A stretch of 64,000 bases of DNA, taken from Vibrio sp. JPW-9-11-11. Lineage in GTDB: Bacteria; Pseudomonadota; Gammaproteobacteria; Enterobacterales; Vibrionaceae. The notes below the pieces were generated by a model. That model was not told the DNA's origin and did no database searches. It saw only the letters and a list, made by a program, of their open reading frames with translations. The stretch's first letter is position 1. Every line of letters begins with the position of its first letter. The DNA is taken from assembly GCF_013369335.1 (NCBI RefSeq), contig NZ_SZQJ01000005.1, forward strand, positions 806,001-870,000, in the 5' to 3' direction. Below are positions 37,588-46,488 of the stretch, one piece after another. Both the position numbers and the translations under genes were made by a program.

Positions 37588-37815
37588 GTTTCAAGAAGCC
37601 AAGTCGAAAGACTTGGCTTCTGTCGTTTTTAACAGCGACTTACTTGTACCAAGTAAATGTCTCAGAGCTAGCCGCCCGCGTTGAGTTCCGCAGGGGAACC
37701 AGTTTTAAGAAGCTAAGTCGAAAGACTTGGCTTTTGTCGTTTTTAACAGCGACTTACTTGTACCAAGTAAATGTCTCAGAGCTAGCCGCCCGCGTTGAGT
37801 TCCGTAGGGGGCAAA
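37588..37815 (+). repeat. 114-bp tandem repeat with decayed tRNA-Asn 3' ends
   Basis: Two near-identical units, 37588-37701 and 37702-37815. Each holds a terminator hairpin (AAGTCGAAAGACTT core at about 37602 and 37716), a shared spacer, and a remnant of the tRNA-Asn 3' end: GTTGAGTTCCGCAGGGGAAC at 37680 and GTTGAGTTCCGTAGGGGGC at 37794, compared with GTTCGAGTCCCGCAGGGGGA in the real gene. This looks like a former tRNA-Asn array shortened by recombination between copies, with the remaining parts decaying. Confidence 0.8.
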
Positions 37816-37821
37816 ATTAAG

Positions 37822-37852
37822 AAAAAGCCTCATCAGTCGATGAGGCTTTTTC
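37822..37852 (+). terminator. Final terminator of the tRNA-Asn locus
   Basis: AAAAAGCCTCATC / GATGAGGCTTTTT around AGTC. It closes the tRNA-Asn repeat region. Confidence 0.88.
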
Positions 37853-37994
37853 ATTTCTGTTGTATCGAAAATGGGTGCCTACCCGCTCGCACTCTAGTGC
37901 TTGTGTTGCTCGAGTCGGTGAACACCGCGCCCGGTGGGTTTCATTACTTAACGAATACCTCAATCTATACTGCATCGCTTATTAGAGAGAATAA

Positions 37995-38013
37995 GCCCGA
38001 ACTGAGTTCGGGC
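37995..38013. terminator. Hairpin upstream of the LysR remnant
   Basis: GCCCGAACT / AGTTCGGGC is a perfect inverted repeat followed by CTTTCCC; it may end minus-strand transcription of the LysR remnant or plus-strand read-through. The neighbouring bases 37853-38064 hold no gene that I can support. Confidence 0.5.
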
Positions 38014-38064
38014 CTTTCCCATGTGCCGGGATTTTCTCCTCGGCGTTCGCCCTAGCCAGACGTG

Positions 38065-38208
38065 TTATATAATTCGTTTGATTTGCTGCGAAACCGCAGG
38101 CTGAGTCATAGATAAGTAATCTGCTGCAGCTGTAAAACTTTTCAGTTTTGCCACCTGGGAAAACGTGCGCAAATACTTAGCATCTATCGTTTGTCTTTTA
38201 TTATTCAT
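38065..38208 (-). pseudogene. Truncated LysR-type regulator (N-terminal DNA-binding part only)
   Basis: A 47-codon frame from ATG 38208 encodes the start of a LysR helix-turn-helix: KYLRTFSQVAKLKSFTAAAD then MTQPAVSQQIKRI, followed at once by a stop where homologues continue with RLE and about 240 more residues. A Shine-Dalgarno-like GGCAAG precedes it. The effector domain is gone. It is divergent from the binding-protein operon at 38485, the classic position of a LysR regulator relative to its target, so that operon may have lost an original regulator. A functional short DNA-binding peptide is possible but less likely. Confidence 0.75.
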
Positions 38209-38407
38209 CTTGCCACCTAACGCTATATTCCACTTGTCACTTATAGTTAATTCTTCAGCGGTTTATTCATTTACCTTTTATTGCTGAAATGAATGACATT
38301 GCATATCTGTGGTAATTACTGACTCGACAAATATTATTTAATCCTGCAATCAGTTCAATTATAATTCGATAGCTCATTAACTAAAAATATAAAAAAATAT
38401 CAAAAAC

Positions 38408-38448
38408 AAACAACAACCAATATAAATCAAATGGATAGGTTGTTTTTT
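38408..38448. promoter_or_regulatory. Inverted repeat upstream of the binding-protein operon
   Basis: AAACAACAACC (38408-38418) and GGTTGTTTTTT (38438-38448) pair at 10 of 11 positions across a 19-base spacer, in very A+T-rich DNA. It ends 36 bases before the ATG at 38485. It could be an operator for the operon's own LytTR protein or an attenuator-like hairpin; the sequence cannot decide. Confidence 0.4.
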
Positions 38449-38484
38449 CGCTATTTTAAGTTTATCTAAAATCGGGGTTCATGA

Positions 38485-39642
38485 ATGAATTTGGTTAATA
38501 CTAGGGGGAGAAATTGGTGGTGCATTGCCTATTTTTTACTCACCATTGCAAGCTTATCGTTTGCGTCTTTGCTACACGCACAGGAAAATGAGCGGATAAA
38601 AGTTGGAGTGATCGTCGGACAAGAGTCTAAGAAAAGTTCGACATCCAATATCGAGAAAGTTTGCATACTGAAAAGCGTCTCTAATCACATTAGTTCATAT
38701 AGAGATGATGTTGAGTTCGTTTTTGTTGAGAATGAACGTTCTGCACGTAGAAGCGCACAAGCGGCACTAGAATTAATAGAGAACAATGTAGATATTGCGT
38801 TGTTACCTTTAATATCGAAAGAAGCAGAGCCCGCGGCAGATATATTAACGGCCGCCGGTTTGCCCTTTATTACATCGGCCTCAGGTCTTCAGGTCATCAA
38901 AGACCCTCGTTACGGCTTATCCACTATGCCTTCAAATTTATATCAAGCACAACTTCTTGCAGACTATTATTTGAGCCACTATATAGGCCGCAGAATTCAC
39001 ATTGTAAAAACCCTTTCAAGCCGTTACTCAATTGAAGTCGCCAATGAATTTTCTCGCTTGGTCCTCGAGCGTAAACCAGAGGTCAACATTACCACCCATC
39101 ATTTTCATTTAGGGTCTGAGAAAGCAATCAGCAGCCATATCGAACCAGGGGACGTGGTGTTTGCCCCACTATTTAATCCATACATCGCCATCTTATACCA
39201 CGAGATCGCGAGTAAAGAGGTGGCCGACATTACGATACTGGGACCAGATTCCATAGGCGGTCGCACTGAATTTTATGACATTATTGAGCAGGTCTCGCCT
39301 CATATTACGCTTAGGTTCCTTAAAAATTGGGATAATATCACCAAAGGCATAAACTCTAACCTATTGCATTCTTATGCGAACACTTATTGCCCGTTTGAAA
39401 ACGTCTCTTTCTTAACATCCTACTCCTTTGATCTCATACAGCTCATCGAGACAAACCTAGATAAGTTTGTCGCCCTTGATAATAAAGTGGACATTGTTGA
39501 TATTATTAAACAATCTGAATATCAAACCACCATTGATGGAACGCGAATGTCTATAAACGGAATGGGTTACAACCAAAAACCTATGTACCTATTCGAAATA
39601 TCTCCTCAAGGTAATATTCTTGTTGACCAATTATCTCGATAA
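38485..39642 (+). CDS. Periplasmic type I ligand-binding protein
   Basis: A 385-residue secreted protein. The signal peptide ends near LLHA (residue 32). The mature start RIKVGVIVGQESKKSS, then AAQALELIENNVDIALLPLIS and AAGLPFITSASGLQV, follow the alternating strand-helix pattern of branched-chain-amino-acid-type (type I) binding proteins and receptor ligand domains. It has three Cys in the mature part. No ABC permease is nearby. It is followed four bases later by a membrane LytTR regulator, so I infer it detects a ligand for that protein, as LuxP does for LuxQ. The ligand is unknown. GGGG before the ATG is a weak ribosome site. Confidence 0.8.
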   Translation: MNLVNTRGRNWWCIAYFLLTIASLSFASLLHAQENERIKVGVIVGQESKKSSTSNIEKVCILKSVSNHISSYRDDVEFVFVENERSARRSAQAALELIENNVDIALLPLISKEAEPAADILTAAGLPFITSASGLQVIKDPRYGLSTMPSNLYQAQLLADYYLSHYIGRRIHIVKTLSSRYSIEVANEFSRLVLERKPEVNITTHHFHLGSEKAISSHIEPGDVVFAPLFNPYIAILYHEIASKEVADITILGPDSIGGRTEFYDIIEQVSPHITLRFLKNWDNITKGINSNLLHSYANTYCPFENVSFLTSYSFDLIQLIETNLDKFVALDNKVDIVDIIKQSEYQTTIDGTRMSINGMGYNQKPMYLFEISPQGNILVDQLSR

Positions 39643-39646
39643 TAAA

Positions 39647-40621
39647 ATGAGAAAATCCGCTTCTCCATTTAAATCAATCATGATTATTTGGCCGATATTA
39701 CTATTCAGTCAGGTTGCTTATTTATACGGATACTACCATCTAGCAAACAATAAGCAGCCCGATTTTAAATTAGCGGCTTCTTTAATCACTGCTTGGACTC
39801 AAACCGACTCCTTTCTAGATGATGTTTACACATTTAATATCCGTGGTATTGAGTCAAGTTTGGAGGCCTTTCTTGTCGCCTATCATGACTCTGATATTGA
39901 TGCCCATATCTGCATTCGAGTCACGATAAATAGTCTCGCGTTTGATAATAGAGATACGACTGAACACTGCACTCAAGGGGCATCGGTTACGCTTTTAACC
40001 GCCAATGCGTCTAACTTGGATTTAAGAACCGGGTCTGTCCCTATTCAGGTCGCGAGTAAAAGCTTGGCGGTCGTCGACTTTTTTATATCGAAAGGCAACA
40101 GAACACTGTTTAACAGCCCTGTCTGGGTCGTCATTTTGGCCATAATGTTGTCCATCGGCGCTTTTTTGTTGCACTGCTGGCTGTGCCGCATCGATGAGCC
40201 TATGGCCCAAAAGGAGTTAGATAAATCAACAGGCAAACGCAGCGAAACAGAACAAAACCTCGCCAACATACATAAGGTGGTGAACAACAATAAACGCTAC
40301 TTTGCGATCAATGACGACATAGTGGTTGTGGTCTATAAGCACCCCTACTCAGAGCTGATATACAAGACGGGCTTGTCAAACAAGATCAAATGCTCACTCT
40401 CTGACTTAGAACATTCGTTCTCGTTGCCTTTGGTTCGGCTCAATCGCTCGACATTGGTCAATCGAGACATACTCGCCAACGGTGAATGTTCAGACATCAA
40501 GTCTCTCAAAGAGGGCTACGTGGTTAAGCTCAACATTAAGCAGCGGACGTTAGATATCAAAGTCAGCAATCACTATAAGAACAACTTAGTCGATACTATT
40601 TCTGGAGGGAAGTCGTTATGA
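39647..40621 (+). CDS. Membrane-spanning LytTR-domain transcriptional regulator
   Basis: A 324-residue protein with an unusual one-component layout. Membrane helix 1 is at about 8-31 (IMIIWPILLFSQVAYLYG), a periplasmic domain of about 125 residues has two Cys (89 and 108) able to form a disulfide, membrane helix 2 is at about 158-179 (VWVVILAIMLSIGAFLLHCW), and a linker leads to a C-terminal LytTR-type DNA-binding domain (about 218-313). That domain has the family's LVRLNRSTLVNRDIL and YVVKLN-KVSNHY elements. There is no receiver or kinase domain. ATG 39647 is chosen over TTG 39620, which would overlap the preceding gene. Confidence 0.8.
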   Translation: MRKSASPFKSIMIIWPILLFSQVAYLYGYYHLANNKQPDFKLAASLITAWTQTDSFLDDVYTFNIRGIESSLEAFLVAYHDSDIDAHICIRVTINSLAFDNRDTTEHCTQGASVTLLTANASNLDLRTGSVPIQVASKSLAVVDFFISKGNRTLFNSPVWVVILAIMLSIGAFLLHCWLCRIDEPMAQKELDKSTGKRSETEQNLANIHKVVNNNKRYFAINDDIVVVVYKHPYSELIYKTGLSNKIKCSLSDLEHSFSLPLVRLNRSTLVNRDILANGECSDIKSLKEGYVVKLNIKQRTLDIKVSNHYKNNLVDTISGGKSL

Positions 40622-41364
40622 CAACGACATTGATCACGTGCGCCACCAGTGGAATGGGGAGCGCTATCGCTCAGTCTCTTGATGATGAACTGATTCTAAC
40701 GGGTAGAAACGTCGATAAACTGTCTCAGCTTTGTCAATCACTCCCGAATAAAGCGAATGCAATTGAGCTTGATTTCTTTAGTGAACACAGTGTCGGTAAA
40801 GCGGCCAAACAGATCTCACAACTCAATCAAATCGATAGAGTCGTTTTTATCATCCCTCGAATCCCCCCATCGAGTTCGCTTTTCCCCGATAACCAGACTT
40901 GGCAAGAGCTCTACAATCATTATTTTATTCGCCCGCTTGGGCTGTTGAAATACTTAGTCGAGCAGGAACGTTTAAACCGCGGCGCTAAGCTGGTTTTTCT
41001 TTCTGGGTTAAGCAGTAAGAGCGCATTGGAAAATTACAGCACTAACAACTGTTTGCGCAGTGCTTGGTTAGGCCAAGCCAAGACCTTAGCGCTAGGGCTC
41101 GGGGAACTGGGGATCTCAGTCAACACCTTATCACTTGGAGGAGTGATGACCGAGAGTTATACCGACAAGTTACGCGCGAAAGCGCTCGCAAATCACGTTG
41201 ATTTTGACCAACAGATGTCTCGCGAAGTCTCCAACGTGCCATTAAAAAAGTATGCGTCAGTACAAGATGTTGTCGACGCTGTTCACGGTTTACTGGGGCC
41301 GCTGACCAACCACATGACCGGGCAAAACATTCTGTTAGATGGCGGCTTCTTCAGAGGATATTAA
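40618..41364 (+). CDS. SDR-like protein with degenerate active site
   Basis: A 248-residue Rossmann-fold protein. The cofactor loop reads TCATSGMG where SDRs have TGxxxGxG, NNAG is replaced by IIPRIP, and the catalytic YxxxK is YSTNN, so lysine has become asparagine. The C-terminal SVNTLSLGGVMTE and GQNILLDGGFF segments are normal for SDRs. It overlaps the LytTR gene by four bases (ATGA), so it is co-translated with it. It may make or modify a signal, or be a non-catalytic sensor of NAD(P)H. I cannot name a substrate. Confidence 0.8.
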   Translation: MTTTLITCATSGMGSAIAQSLDDELILTGRNVDKLSQLCQSLPNKANAIELDFFSEHSVGKAAKQISQLNQIDRVVFIIPRIPPSSSLFPDNQTWQELYNHYFIRPLGLLKYLVEQERLNRGAKLVFLSGLSSKSALENYSTNNCLRSAWLGQAKTLALGLGELGISVNTLSLGGVMTESYTDKLRAKALANHVDFDQQMSREVSNVPLKKYASVQDVVDAVHGLLGPLTNHMTGQNILLDGGFFRGY

Positions 41365-41562
41365 TTCGATAACGTTAGGGATCGCCCGGCAACACCCGGT
41401 CATGGCTGCAAACAAGCCGCTTTAGCGGCAACGCGACTCAACTTTTTCGGTACAATTTCGTATATTTATCACTCAACAACATAAAACCTTATCTTTCCTT
41501 GGTTGTTATTGAGCAAGCAAAGCGAGATAATATCGAGATCGGATTCCTTACTATAAATAACT

Positions 41563-42144
41563 ATGACCGAATATCTTTTGTTGTTGGTTGGCACAGTGCT
41601 GGTCAACAACTTTGTACTGGTGAAGTTCTTGGGCTTGTGTCCATTTATGGGCGTTTCAAAGAAACTCGAAACAGCCATAGGAATGGGGTTGGCGACAACG
41701 TTCGTCTTAACCCTCGCCTCTGTGTGCGCATACCTAGTCGAAAGCTACATTCTAGAGCCGCTTAATTTACAGTATTTACGCACCATGAGCTTTATCTTGG
41801 TGATTGCGGTTGTGGTTCAGTTCACCGAAATGGTGGTGCACAAAACCAGCCCAACCCTCTATCGCCTATTAGGTATCTTCTTGCCCCTGATCACCACCAA
41901 CTGTGCCGTTTTGGGTGTGGCGCTACTCAACATCAATGAAAACCACAATTTCATTGAATCGATCATTTACGGCTTCGGTGCGGCTGTCGGTTTTTCTTTA
42001 GTCTTGGTGCTGTTCGCATCGATGCGCGAGCGAATTGCCGCCGCCGATGTGCCTATGCCATTTAAAGGCGCTTCCATTGCCATGATTACCGCGGGCTTGA
42101 TGTCGCTTGCCTTTATGGGCTTTACCGGTTTGGTGACATTGTAA
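41563..42144 (+). CDS. rsxA: Electron transport complex subunit RsxA
   Basis: A 193-residue, six-helix membrane protein of the RnfA/NqrE group, starting [20 protein letters not shown]. It has the two half-helix motifs [10 protein letters not shown] (with a Cys that binds the shared membrane [2Fe-2S] cluster) and [10 protein letters not shown] in the opposite orientation. RsxA pairs with RsxE. In E. coli the complex keeps SoxR reduced; Rnf homologues move electrons between ferredoxin and NAD with ion transport. The start follows a 198-base upstream region without other genes. Confidence 0.96.
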   Translation: MTEYLLLLVGTVLVNNFVLVKFLGLCPFMGVSKKLETAIGMGLATTFVLTLASVCAYLVESYILEPLNLQYLRTMSFILVIAVVVQFTEMVVHKTSPTLYRLLGIFLPLITTNCAVLGVALLNINENHNFIESIIYGFGAAVGFSLVLVLFASMRERIAAADVPMPFKGASIAMITAGLMSLAFMGFTGLVTL

Positions 42145-42728
42145 TGAGTGCAATTCTTATCGCAATTATCGCTATCGTAGCGCTAGCGGCTATATTTGGT
42201 GCCGCACTCGGTTTTGCTTCCATTCGCTTTAAAGTCGAGGCCGACCCGATTGTGGATCAGATCGATGGCATTCTGCCTCAAACCCAATGCGGTCAGTGCG
42301 GCTACCCGGGTTGTCGCCCCTATGCCGAAGCGATTGCCAATGGTGACGATATCAATAAGTGTCCTCCTGGCGGACAAGCGGCGATTGAAAAGTTAGCCGA
42401 TCTGATGGGCGTTGATGCTCCAGACTCTGCTCATGACTTGGACAACGCGGTTAAAACGGTCGCCTTTATTCATGAAGATATGTGTATTGGCTGCACTAAA
42501 TGTATTCAAGCTTGCCCTGTTGATGCCATCGTTGGCGGCACCAAAGCACTGCACACAGTAATCAAGGACGAGTGTACCGGTTGTGACTTATGTGTCGCCC
42601 CCTGCCCAACAGACTGTATTGAGATGATTCCAGTAGCAACGACTACTGAGAACTGGAAGTGGCAGATGGACGCCATTCCTGTTGTTGATATTACCGATTC
42701 TGCCACTAAGCAGAATAGCGTGAATTAA
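42144..42728 (+). CDS. rsxB: Electron transport complex subunit RsxB
   Basis: A 194-residue ferredoxin-like protein with an N-terminal membrane helix (about 3-24). It has a four-Cys motif, CGQCGYPGC plus CPPGG, and two classical ferredoxin motifs, [12 protein letters not shown] and [12 protein letters not shown], for three iron-sulfur clusters. It is the main electron relay from the membrane part to RsxC. Its ATG overlaps the rsxA stop codon by one base (TAATG). Confidence 0.97.
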   Translation: MSAILIAIIAIVALAAIFGAALGFASIRFKVEADPIVDQIDGILPQTQCGQCGYPGCRPYAEAIANGDDINKCPPGGQAAIEKLADLMGVDAPDSAHDLDNAVKTVAFIHEDMCIGCTKCIQACPVDAIVGGTKALHTVIKDECTGCDLCVAPCPTDCIEMIPVATTTENWKWQMDAIPVVDITDSATKQNSVN

Positions 42729-42736
42729 GGACTGGT

Positions 42737-44797
42737 ATGTTGTCATTAATCGAACAAATTCAATCGGGCGCCCTTTGGAATTTCCCCGGCGGTATTCACC
42801 CTGCTGAGAACAAAGCCCAGTCGCTGAAAACAGCACTCACGCGAGCCAGTATCGCCAACGAAATAGTACTGCCCATCAAACAGCATATCGGCAAGCCTGG
42901 TATGCTCACGGTGACCGTCGGTCAACAGGTGCTTAAAGGTCAGCCGCTAACTAAGTACGACACCAGCTTTATGCTCCCCGTACACGCACCGACGTCGGGC
43001 ACAATTGTCGCGATAGAGAAAAGAACGACAGCCCATCCTTCCGGGCTTGAAGAAATGTGTGTTGTCCTTAAGCCCGATTTCAACGATCAGTGGCTTGAAC
43101 GCGATCCGTGGCCAAATTTCGGCGACTACACACCCGATGAGTTAATTGAAAAGATTCGCCAAGCAGGTGTTTCAGGTATGGGCGGAGCCGGTTTTCCTAC
43201 CGCTAAAAAAATCCAATCCGGTCTTGCGCGAACAGAGATCCTGATCGTCAACGCGGCCGAATGCGAACCTTATATCACCGCTGATGATAGCTTGATGCGC
43301 GAGCACGCTGATGAAATCATTCAAGGTATCGAGATTGTCGAACATATCCTAAAGCCCAAGTTGACCGTCATCGGTATCGAGGACAACAAACCTCAAGCGA
43401 TCGAAGCGTTACAAAAAGCGGCTCAAAACAAGCATGTGATCATCCGTGTCATTCCAACTAAATACCCTTCAGGAGGGGAAAAGCAGCTCATCAAGCTGCT
43501 CACCAACAAAGAAGTACCCAATGGTGGGATCCCCGCCGACATTGGTCTTATGGTTCAAAACGTCGGGTCACTGCATGCGATTAAGCGCGCGGTTTGTGAC
43601 GGAGAAGCGTTAATCGAGCGCGTGGTGACTTTAACTGGAAATACGTTCCAACAGCCTCGTAATGTTTGGACATTGCTTGGTACACCTGTCAAAGCGCTGC
43701 TCGACGAGTTTGGCTATCAAGCAGACAAACGTTTACCGCGTTTGATCATGGGTGGGCCTATGATGGGCTTTACGCTCCCTCACGCTAACGTCCCAATTAC
43801 CAAAACCTCTAATTGTATTTTGGCCCCCACACGCAAGGAAATCGCGCCTAGCGAGCACGAAATGGCTTGTATCCGCTGCGGTCAATGTGCGGAGGTCTGT
43901 CCGGCCTCTTTGCTTCCTCAACAATTGCAATGGCATGCGAAAGCAGAAGAGTACGACAAGTGCCAAGAGCTGAATCTAAAAGACTGTATCGAATGTGGAG
44001 CCTGTGCCTTTGTTTGCCCGAGTGAAATTCCTCTCGTGCAATACTATCGTCAGGCAAAAGCGGAAATCCGTACCCGCAAAGAAGAGGCCGAAGCGGCAGA
44101 GCGCGCGAAAGTACGCTTCGAAGAGAAGAAAGCCAGGCTTGAGCGCGACAAAGCGCAGCGCGAGAACCGCTTTAAAAAAGCGGCCGAAGATCGTCGTAAA
44201 GAGATGAAAAAGACCGACAGTGATGATGCCATCGCCGCCGCCATTGCTCGCGTCAAAGCGCAGAAAGCAGATAAAGAGTCCGATTCAGCTGCGGTTAAAC
44301 CTGCAGTCGCCGCTGCTATCGCAAAAGCAAAAGCCAAGCAAGCAGCGGCGTTAGAGCAAGGAAACCTAGAGCCAGATAATTCTGAAATGGCGAAACTTCG
44401 CGAAGAGCGCAAACGCCAAGCTCGCGAGCGAAAAGCGCAAAAAGAGCAGCAAGCAGACACCGCAGGCGAAAGCGAGCAAAAGAAAGATGCTGTCGCCGCC
44501 GCCATCGCCCGCGCCAAAGCGCGTAAAGCAGAGCAAACGCAGCAAGATAGCGATAACGCTCAGCCATCGAGTGAGCCACCAACTGAAGATGGCAAGAAAG
44601 CCGCCGTCGCCGCCGCTATTACCCGCGCCAAAGCGCGTAAAGCAGAGCAAACGCAGCAAGATAGCGATAACACTCAGCCATCGAGTGAGCCATCAGCCGA
44701 AGATGGCAAGAAAGCCGCCGTCGCCGCCGCTATTGCCCGCGCCAAAGCGCGTAAAGCAGAAAAAGAACAACAAAAACAATTTGAGGAGAAAGAGTAG
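42737..44797 (+). CDS. rsxC: Electron transport complex subunit RsxC
   Basis: A 686-residue subunit. It has the Rnf N-terminal barrel, a flavin/NAD-binding core ([24 protein letters not shown]) and two ferredoxin motifs, [12 protein letters not shown] and [12 protein letters not shown]. After about residue 435 comes a long highly charged helical tail rich in Ala, Lys, Glu and Arg. The tail ends in 38-residue repeats built on [17 protein letters not shown], encoded by 114-base DNA repeats. Vibrio RsxC tails vary in length. Confidence 0.96.
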   Translation: MLSLIEQIQSGALWNFPGGIHPAENKAQSLKTALTRASIANEIVLPIKQHIGKPGMLTVTVGQQVLKGQPLTKYDTSFMLPVHAPTSGTIVAIEKRTTAHPSGLEEMCVVLKPDFNDQWLERDPWPNFGDYTPDELIEKIRQAGVSGMGGAGFPTAKKIQSGLARTEILIVNAAECEPYITADDSLMREHADEIIQGIEIVEHILKPKLTVIGIEDNKPQAIEALQKAAQNKHVIIRVIPTKYPSGGEKQLIKLLTNKEVPNGGIPADIGLMVQNVGSLHAIKRAVCDGEALIERVVTLTGNTFQQPRNVWTLLGTPVKALLDEFGYQADKRLPRLIMGGPMMGFTLPHANVPITKTSNCILAPTRKEIAPSEHEMACIRCGQCAEVCPASLLPQQLQWHAKAEEYDKCQELNLKDCIECGACAFVCPSEIPLVQYYRQAKAEIRTRKEEAEAAERAKVRFEEKKARLERDKAQRENRFKKAAEDRRKEMKKTDSDDAIAAAIARVKAQKADKESDSAAVKPAVAAAIAKAKAKQAAALEQGNLEPDNSEMAKLREERKRQARERKAQKEQQADTAGESEQKKDAVAAAIARAKARKAEQTQQDSDNAQPSSEPPTEDGKKAAVAAAITRAKARKAEQTQQDSDNTQPSSEPSAEDGKKAAVAAAIARAKARKAEKEQQKQFEEKE
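44505..44765 (+). repeat. rsxC: 114-bp in-frame tandem repeat in rsxC
   Basis: GCGCCAAAGCGCGTAAAGCA recurs at 44511, 44625 and 44739, an exact 114-base period (38 codons). The two full units differ at only a few positions, which suggests recent duplication by slippage or recombination inside the gene. The coding frame is kept. Confidence 0.9.
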
Positions 44798-45843
44798 TGG
44801 CCTTTTTTATTGCCAGCTCACCCCATGCGCATAACCGCAGAAGCACTCCTGATTTGATGAAGTGGGTGGCCATATGCGCCCTTCCCGGCTTAGTCACACA
44901 GAGCTATTTTTTCGGCTGGGGGACCATCATACAACTTATGCTCGCGCTGGTGATTGCACTTAGCTTAGAAGCATTGGTTATGCTGGTAAGAAAACGTTCT
45001 CCCCTCGCCGCATTAAGAGACAATAGTGCCCTCGTGACGGCTTGGTTGCTAGCGGTTGCGATTCCTCCTTTGTCACCTTGGTGGATTTTGGCCATTGGCT
45101 TAGTGTTCGCTATCGTGATTGCCAAGCACCTATACGGCGGCATTGGCCAAAACCTATTTAACCCAGCCATGGTCGCGTACGTCGTCTTGCTCATTTCTTT
45201 CCCGGTACAAATGACCAGCTGGATCTCACCAACTGAGTTACAAGCCACCACGATAACAAGCGGCGATGCCTTTTCATTGATCTTTACCGGATTAAACTTA
45301 GAAGGTTTGTCACTACAACAACTGAGAACCGGCATTGACGGTATTACCATGGCGACGCCACTCGATGCTCTAAAAACCTCAATGCGTGCAGGTAACACAC
45401 TCAGTGAAGCTATGTCAGCACCGCAATTTGGCGGTTTAGCTGGTATCGGCTGGGAGTGGGTGAACCTCGCCTATCTTGCTGGCGGGTTAGCGCTTATCAA
45501 GTTACGAGTGATCAATTGGCATATCCCGGTGGGATTCTTGGTCGGTTTAAGCGTATTAAGTGGCGTATTCATGCTCATCGCACCGGGTACGACCGCCTCA
45601 CCGGTGATTCACTTGTTATCGGGGGCCACCATGATCGGTGCCTTTTTTATTGCGACAGACCCAGTGTCCGCGTCTACTACGGTGAAAGGACGCTTGATCT
45701 TTGGCGCATTTATTGGTGCGATGGTGTTTATCATTCGTAGTTGGGGCGGGTTCCCAGATGGTATCGCCTTTGCTGTGTTGCTTGGAAATATGTGCGTTCC
45801 CTTGATTGACTACTACACCAAACCAAGAACTTACGGACATTAA
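44797..45843 (+). CDS. rsxD: Electron transport complex subunit RsxD
   Basis: A 348-residue membrane protein with about nine helices, starting [16 protein letters not shown] after a GTG codon that overlaps the rsxC stop (TAGTG). The covalent FMN site is the Thr of [11 protein letters not shown] near residue 275. [14 protein letters not shown] is a family segment. It works with RsxG, the other flavin subunit, in moving electrons across the membrane. Confidence 0.96.
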   Translation: MAFFIASSPHAHNRRSTPDLMKWVAICALPGLVTQSYFFGWGTIIQLMLALVIALSLEALVMLVRKRSPLAALRDNSALVTAWLLAVAIPPLSPWWILAIGLVFAIVIAKHLYGGIGQNLFNPAMVAYVVLLISFPVQMTSWISPTELQATTITSGDAFSLIFTGLNLEGLSLQQLRTGIDGITMATPLDALKTSMRAGNTLSEAMSAPQFGGLAGIGWEWVNLAYLAGGLALIKLRVINWHIPVGFLVGLSVLSGVFMLIAPGTTASPVIHLLSGATMIGAFFIATDPVSASTTVKGRLIFGAFIGAMVFIIRSWGGFPDGIAFAVLLGNMCVPLIDYYTKPRTYGH

Positions 45844-45852
45844 GGAGTCTCA

Positions 45853-46488
45853 ATGATCAATGCGATTCGAAAAAACGGCCTTGTTCTTGCGATTTTTGCT
45901 TGTGCGTCTACTGGCGTAGTGGCACTCACCCACGCGCTGACTCAAAACCAAATCCGCCTCCAAGAACAAAAGCAGTTACTGTCGGTACTCAATCAAGTCA
46001 TTCCCCATCAACTGCATGACAATGAGCTCTATCGAGCCTGCACCTTGGTAACGGCTCCTGAACTTGGTAGCTCACAGCCTACGCCTGTTTATCTGGCAAG
46101 TTTAAACGGAGCACCTTCTGCGCTAGCGATAGAAGCCATCGCGCCCGATGGTTACAATGGTGCGATTAAAATCATTGTTGGGGTAGACCAAACGGGGACC
46201 ATTACAGGAACTCGAGTATTAAGCCATCAAGAGACACCGGGATTAGGCGATAAAATCGATTTGCGTATCACCGACTGGGTTTTGAGCTTTGCCGGTAAAT
46301 CCGTCAACGAAGACAATTTAGCTCAATGGGCCGTGCGCAAAGATGGTGGTCAATTTGATCAGTTTACTGGCGCCACCATTACGCCACGCGCCGTGGTCAA
46401 TGCGGTTAAACGTACTGTCCAATATGTCAACGCTAATCGAGAGCAAATTCTCGCCCAACCACTCAATTGTGGAGGCAACAATGAGTGA
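45853..46488 (+). CDS. rsxG: Electron transport complex subunit RsxG
   Basis: A 211-residue protein with one N-terminal membrane helix (about 9-27) and a periplasmic FMN-binding domain. FMN is attached to the Thr in [17 protein letters not shown] (about 173-189). [13 protein letters not shown] and ETPGLGDKI are also typical. AAGGAG lies 6 bases before the ATG. Its end overlaps the start of rsxE by eight bases. Confidence 0.95.
   Translation: MINAIRKNGLVLAIFACASTGVVALTHALTQNQIRLQEQKQLLSVLNQVIPHQLHDNELYRACTLVTAPELGSSQPTPVYLASLNGAPSALAIEAIAPDGYNGAIKIIVGVDQTGTITGTRVLSHQETPGLGDKIDLRITDWVLSFAGKSVNEDNLAQWAVRKDGGQFDQFTGATITPRAVVNAVKRTVQYVNANREQILAQPLNCGGNNE

Noticed and set aside
37588..37815. CRISPR array suggested by tandem repeats
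   Set aside because: Only two 114-bp units, no short repeat-spacer structure and no cas genes; the units contain tRNA relics.
37527..37820. Open frame with an internal amino acid repeat across tRNA-Asn and the downstream repeats
   Set aside because: It reads through the tRNA and terminators; the protein repeat only reflects the 114-bp DNA repeat.
37795..38055. Open frame of 86 codons after the tRNA-Asn repeats
   Set aside because: No ribosome site, spans a terminator and a hairpin, and has no recognisable protein pattern.
44050..44659. Ala/Ser/Arg-rich open frames on the minus strand inside rsxC
   Set aside because: They are antisense products of the repetitive rsxC tail, which has the expected rsx context and coding frame.
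46343..46480. N-terminal extension of rsxE inside rsxG
   Set aside because: The ATG at 46481 has GGAGG at the right distance and matches the family start.
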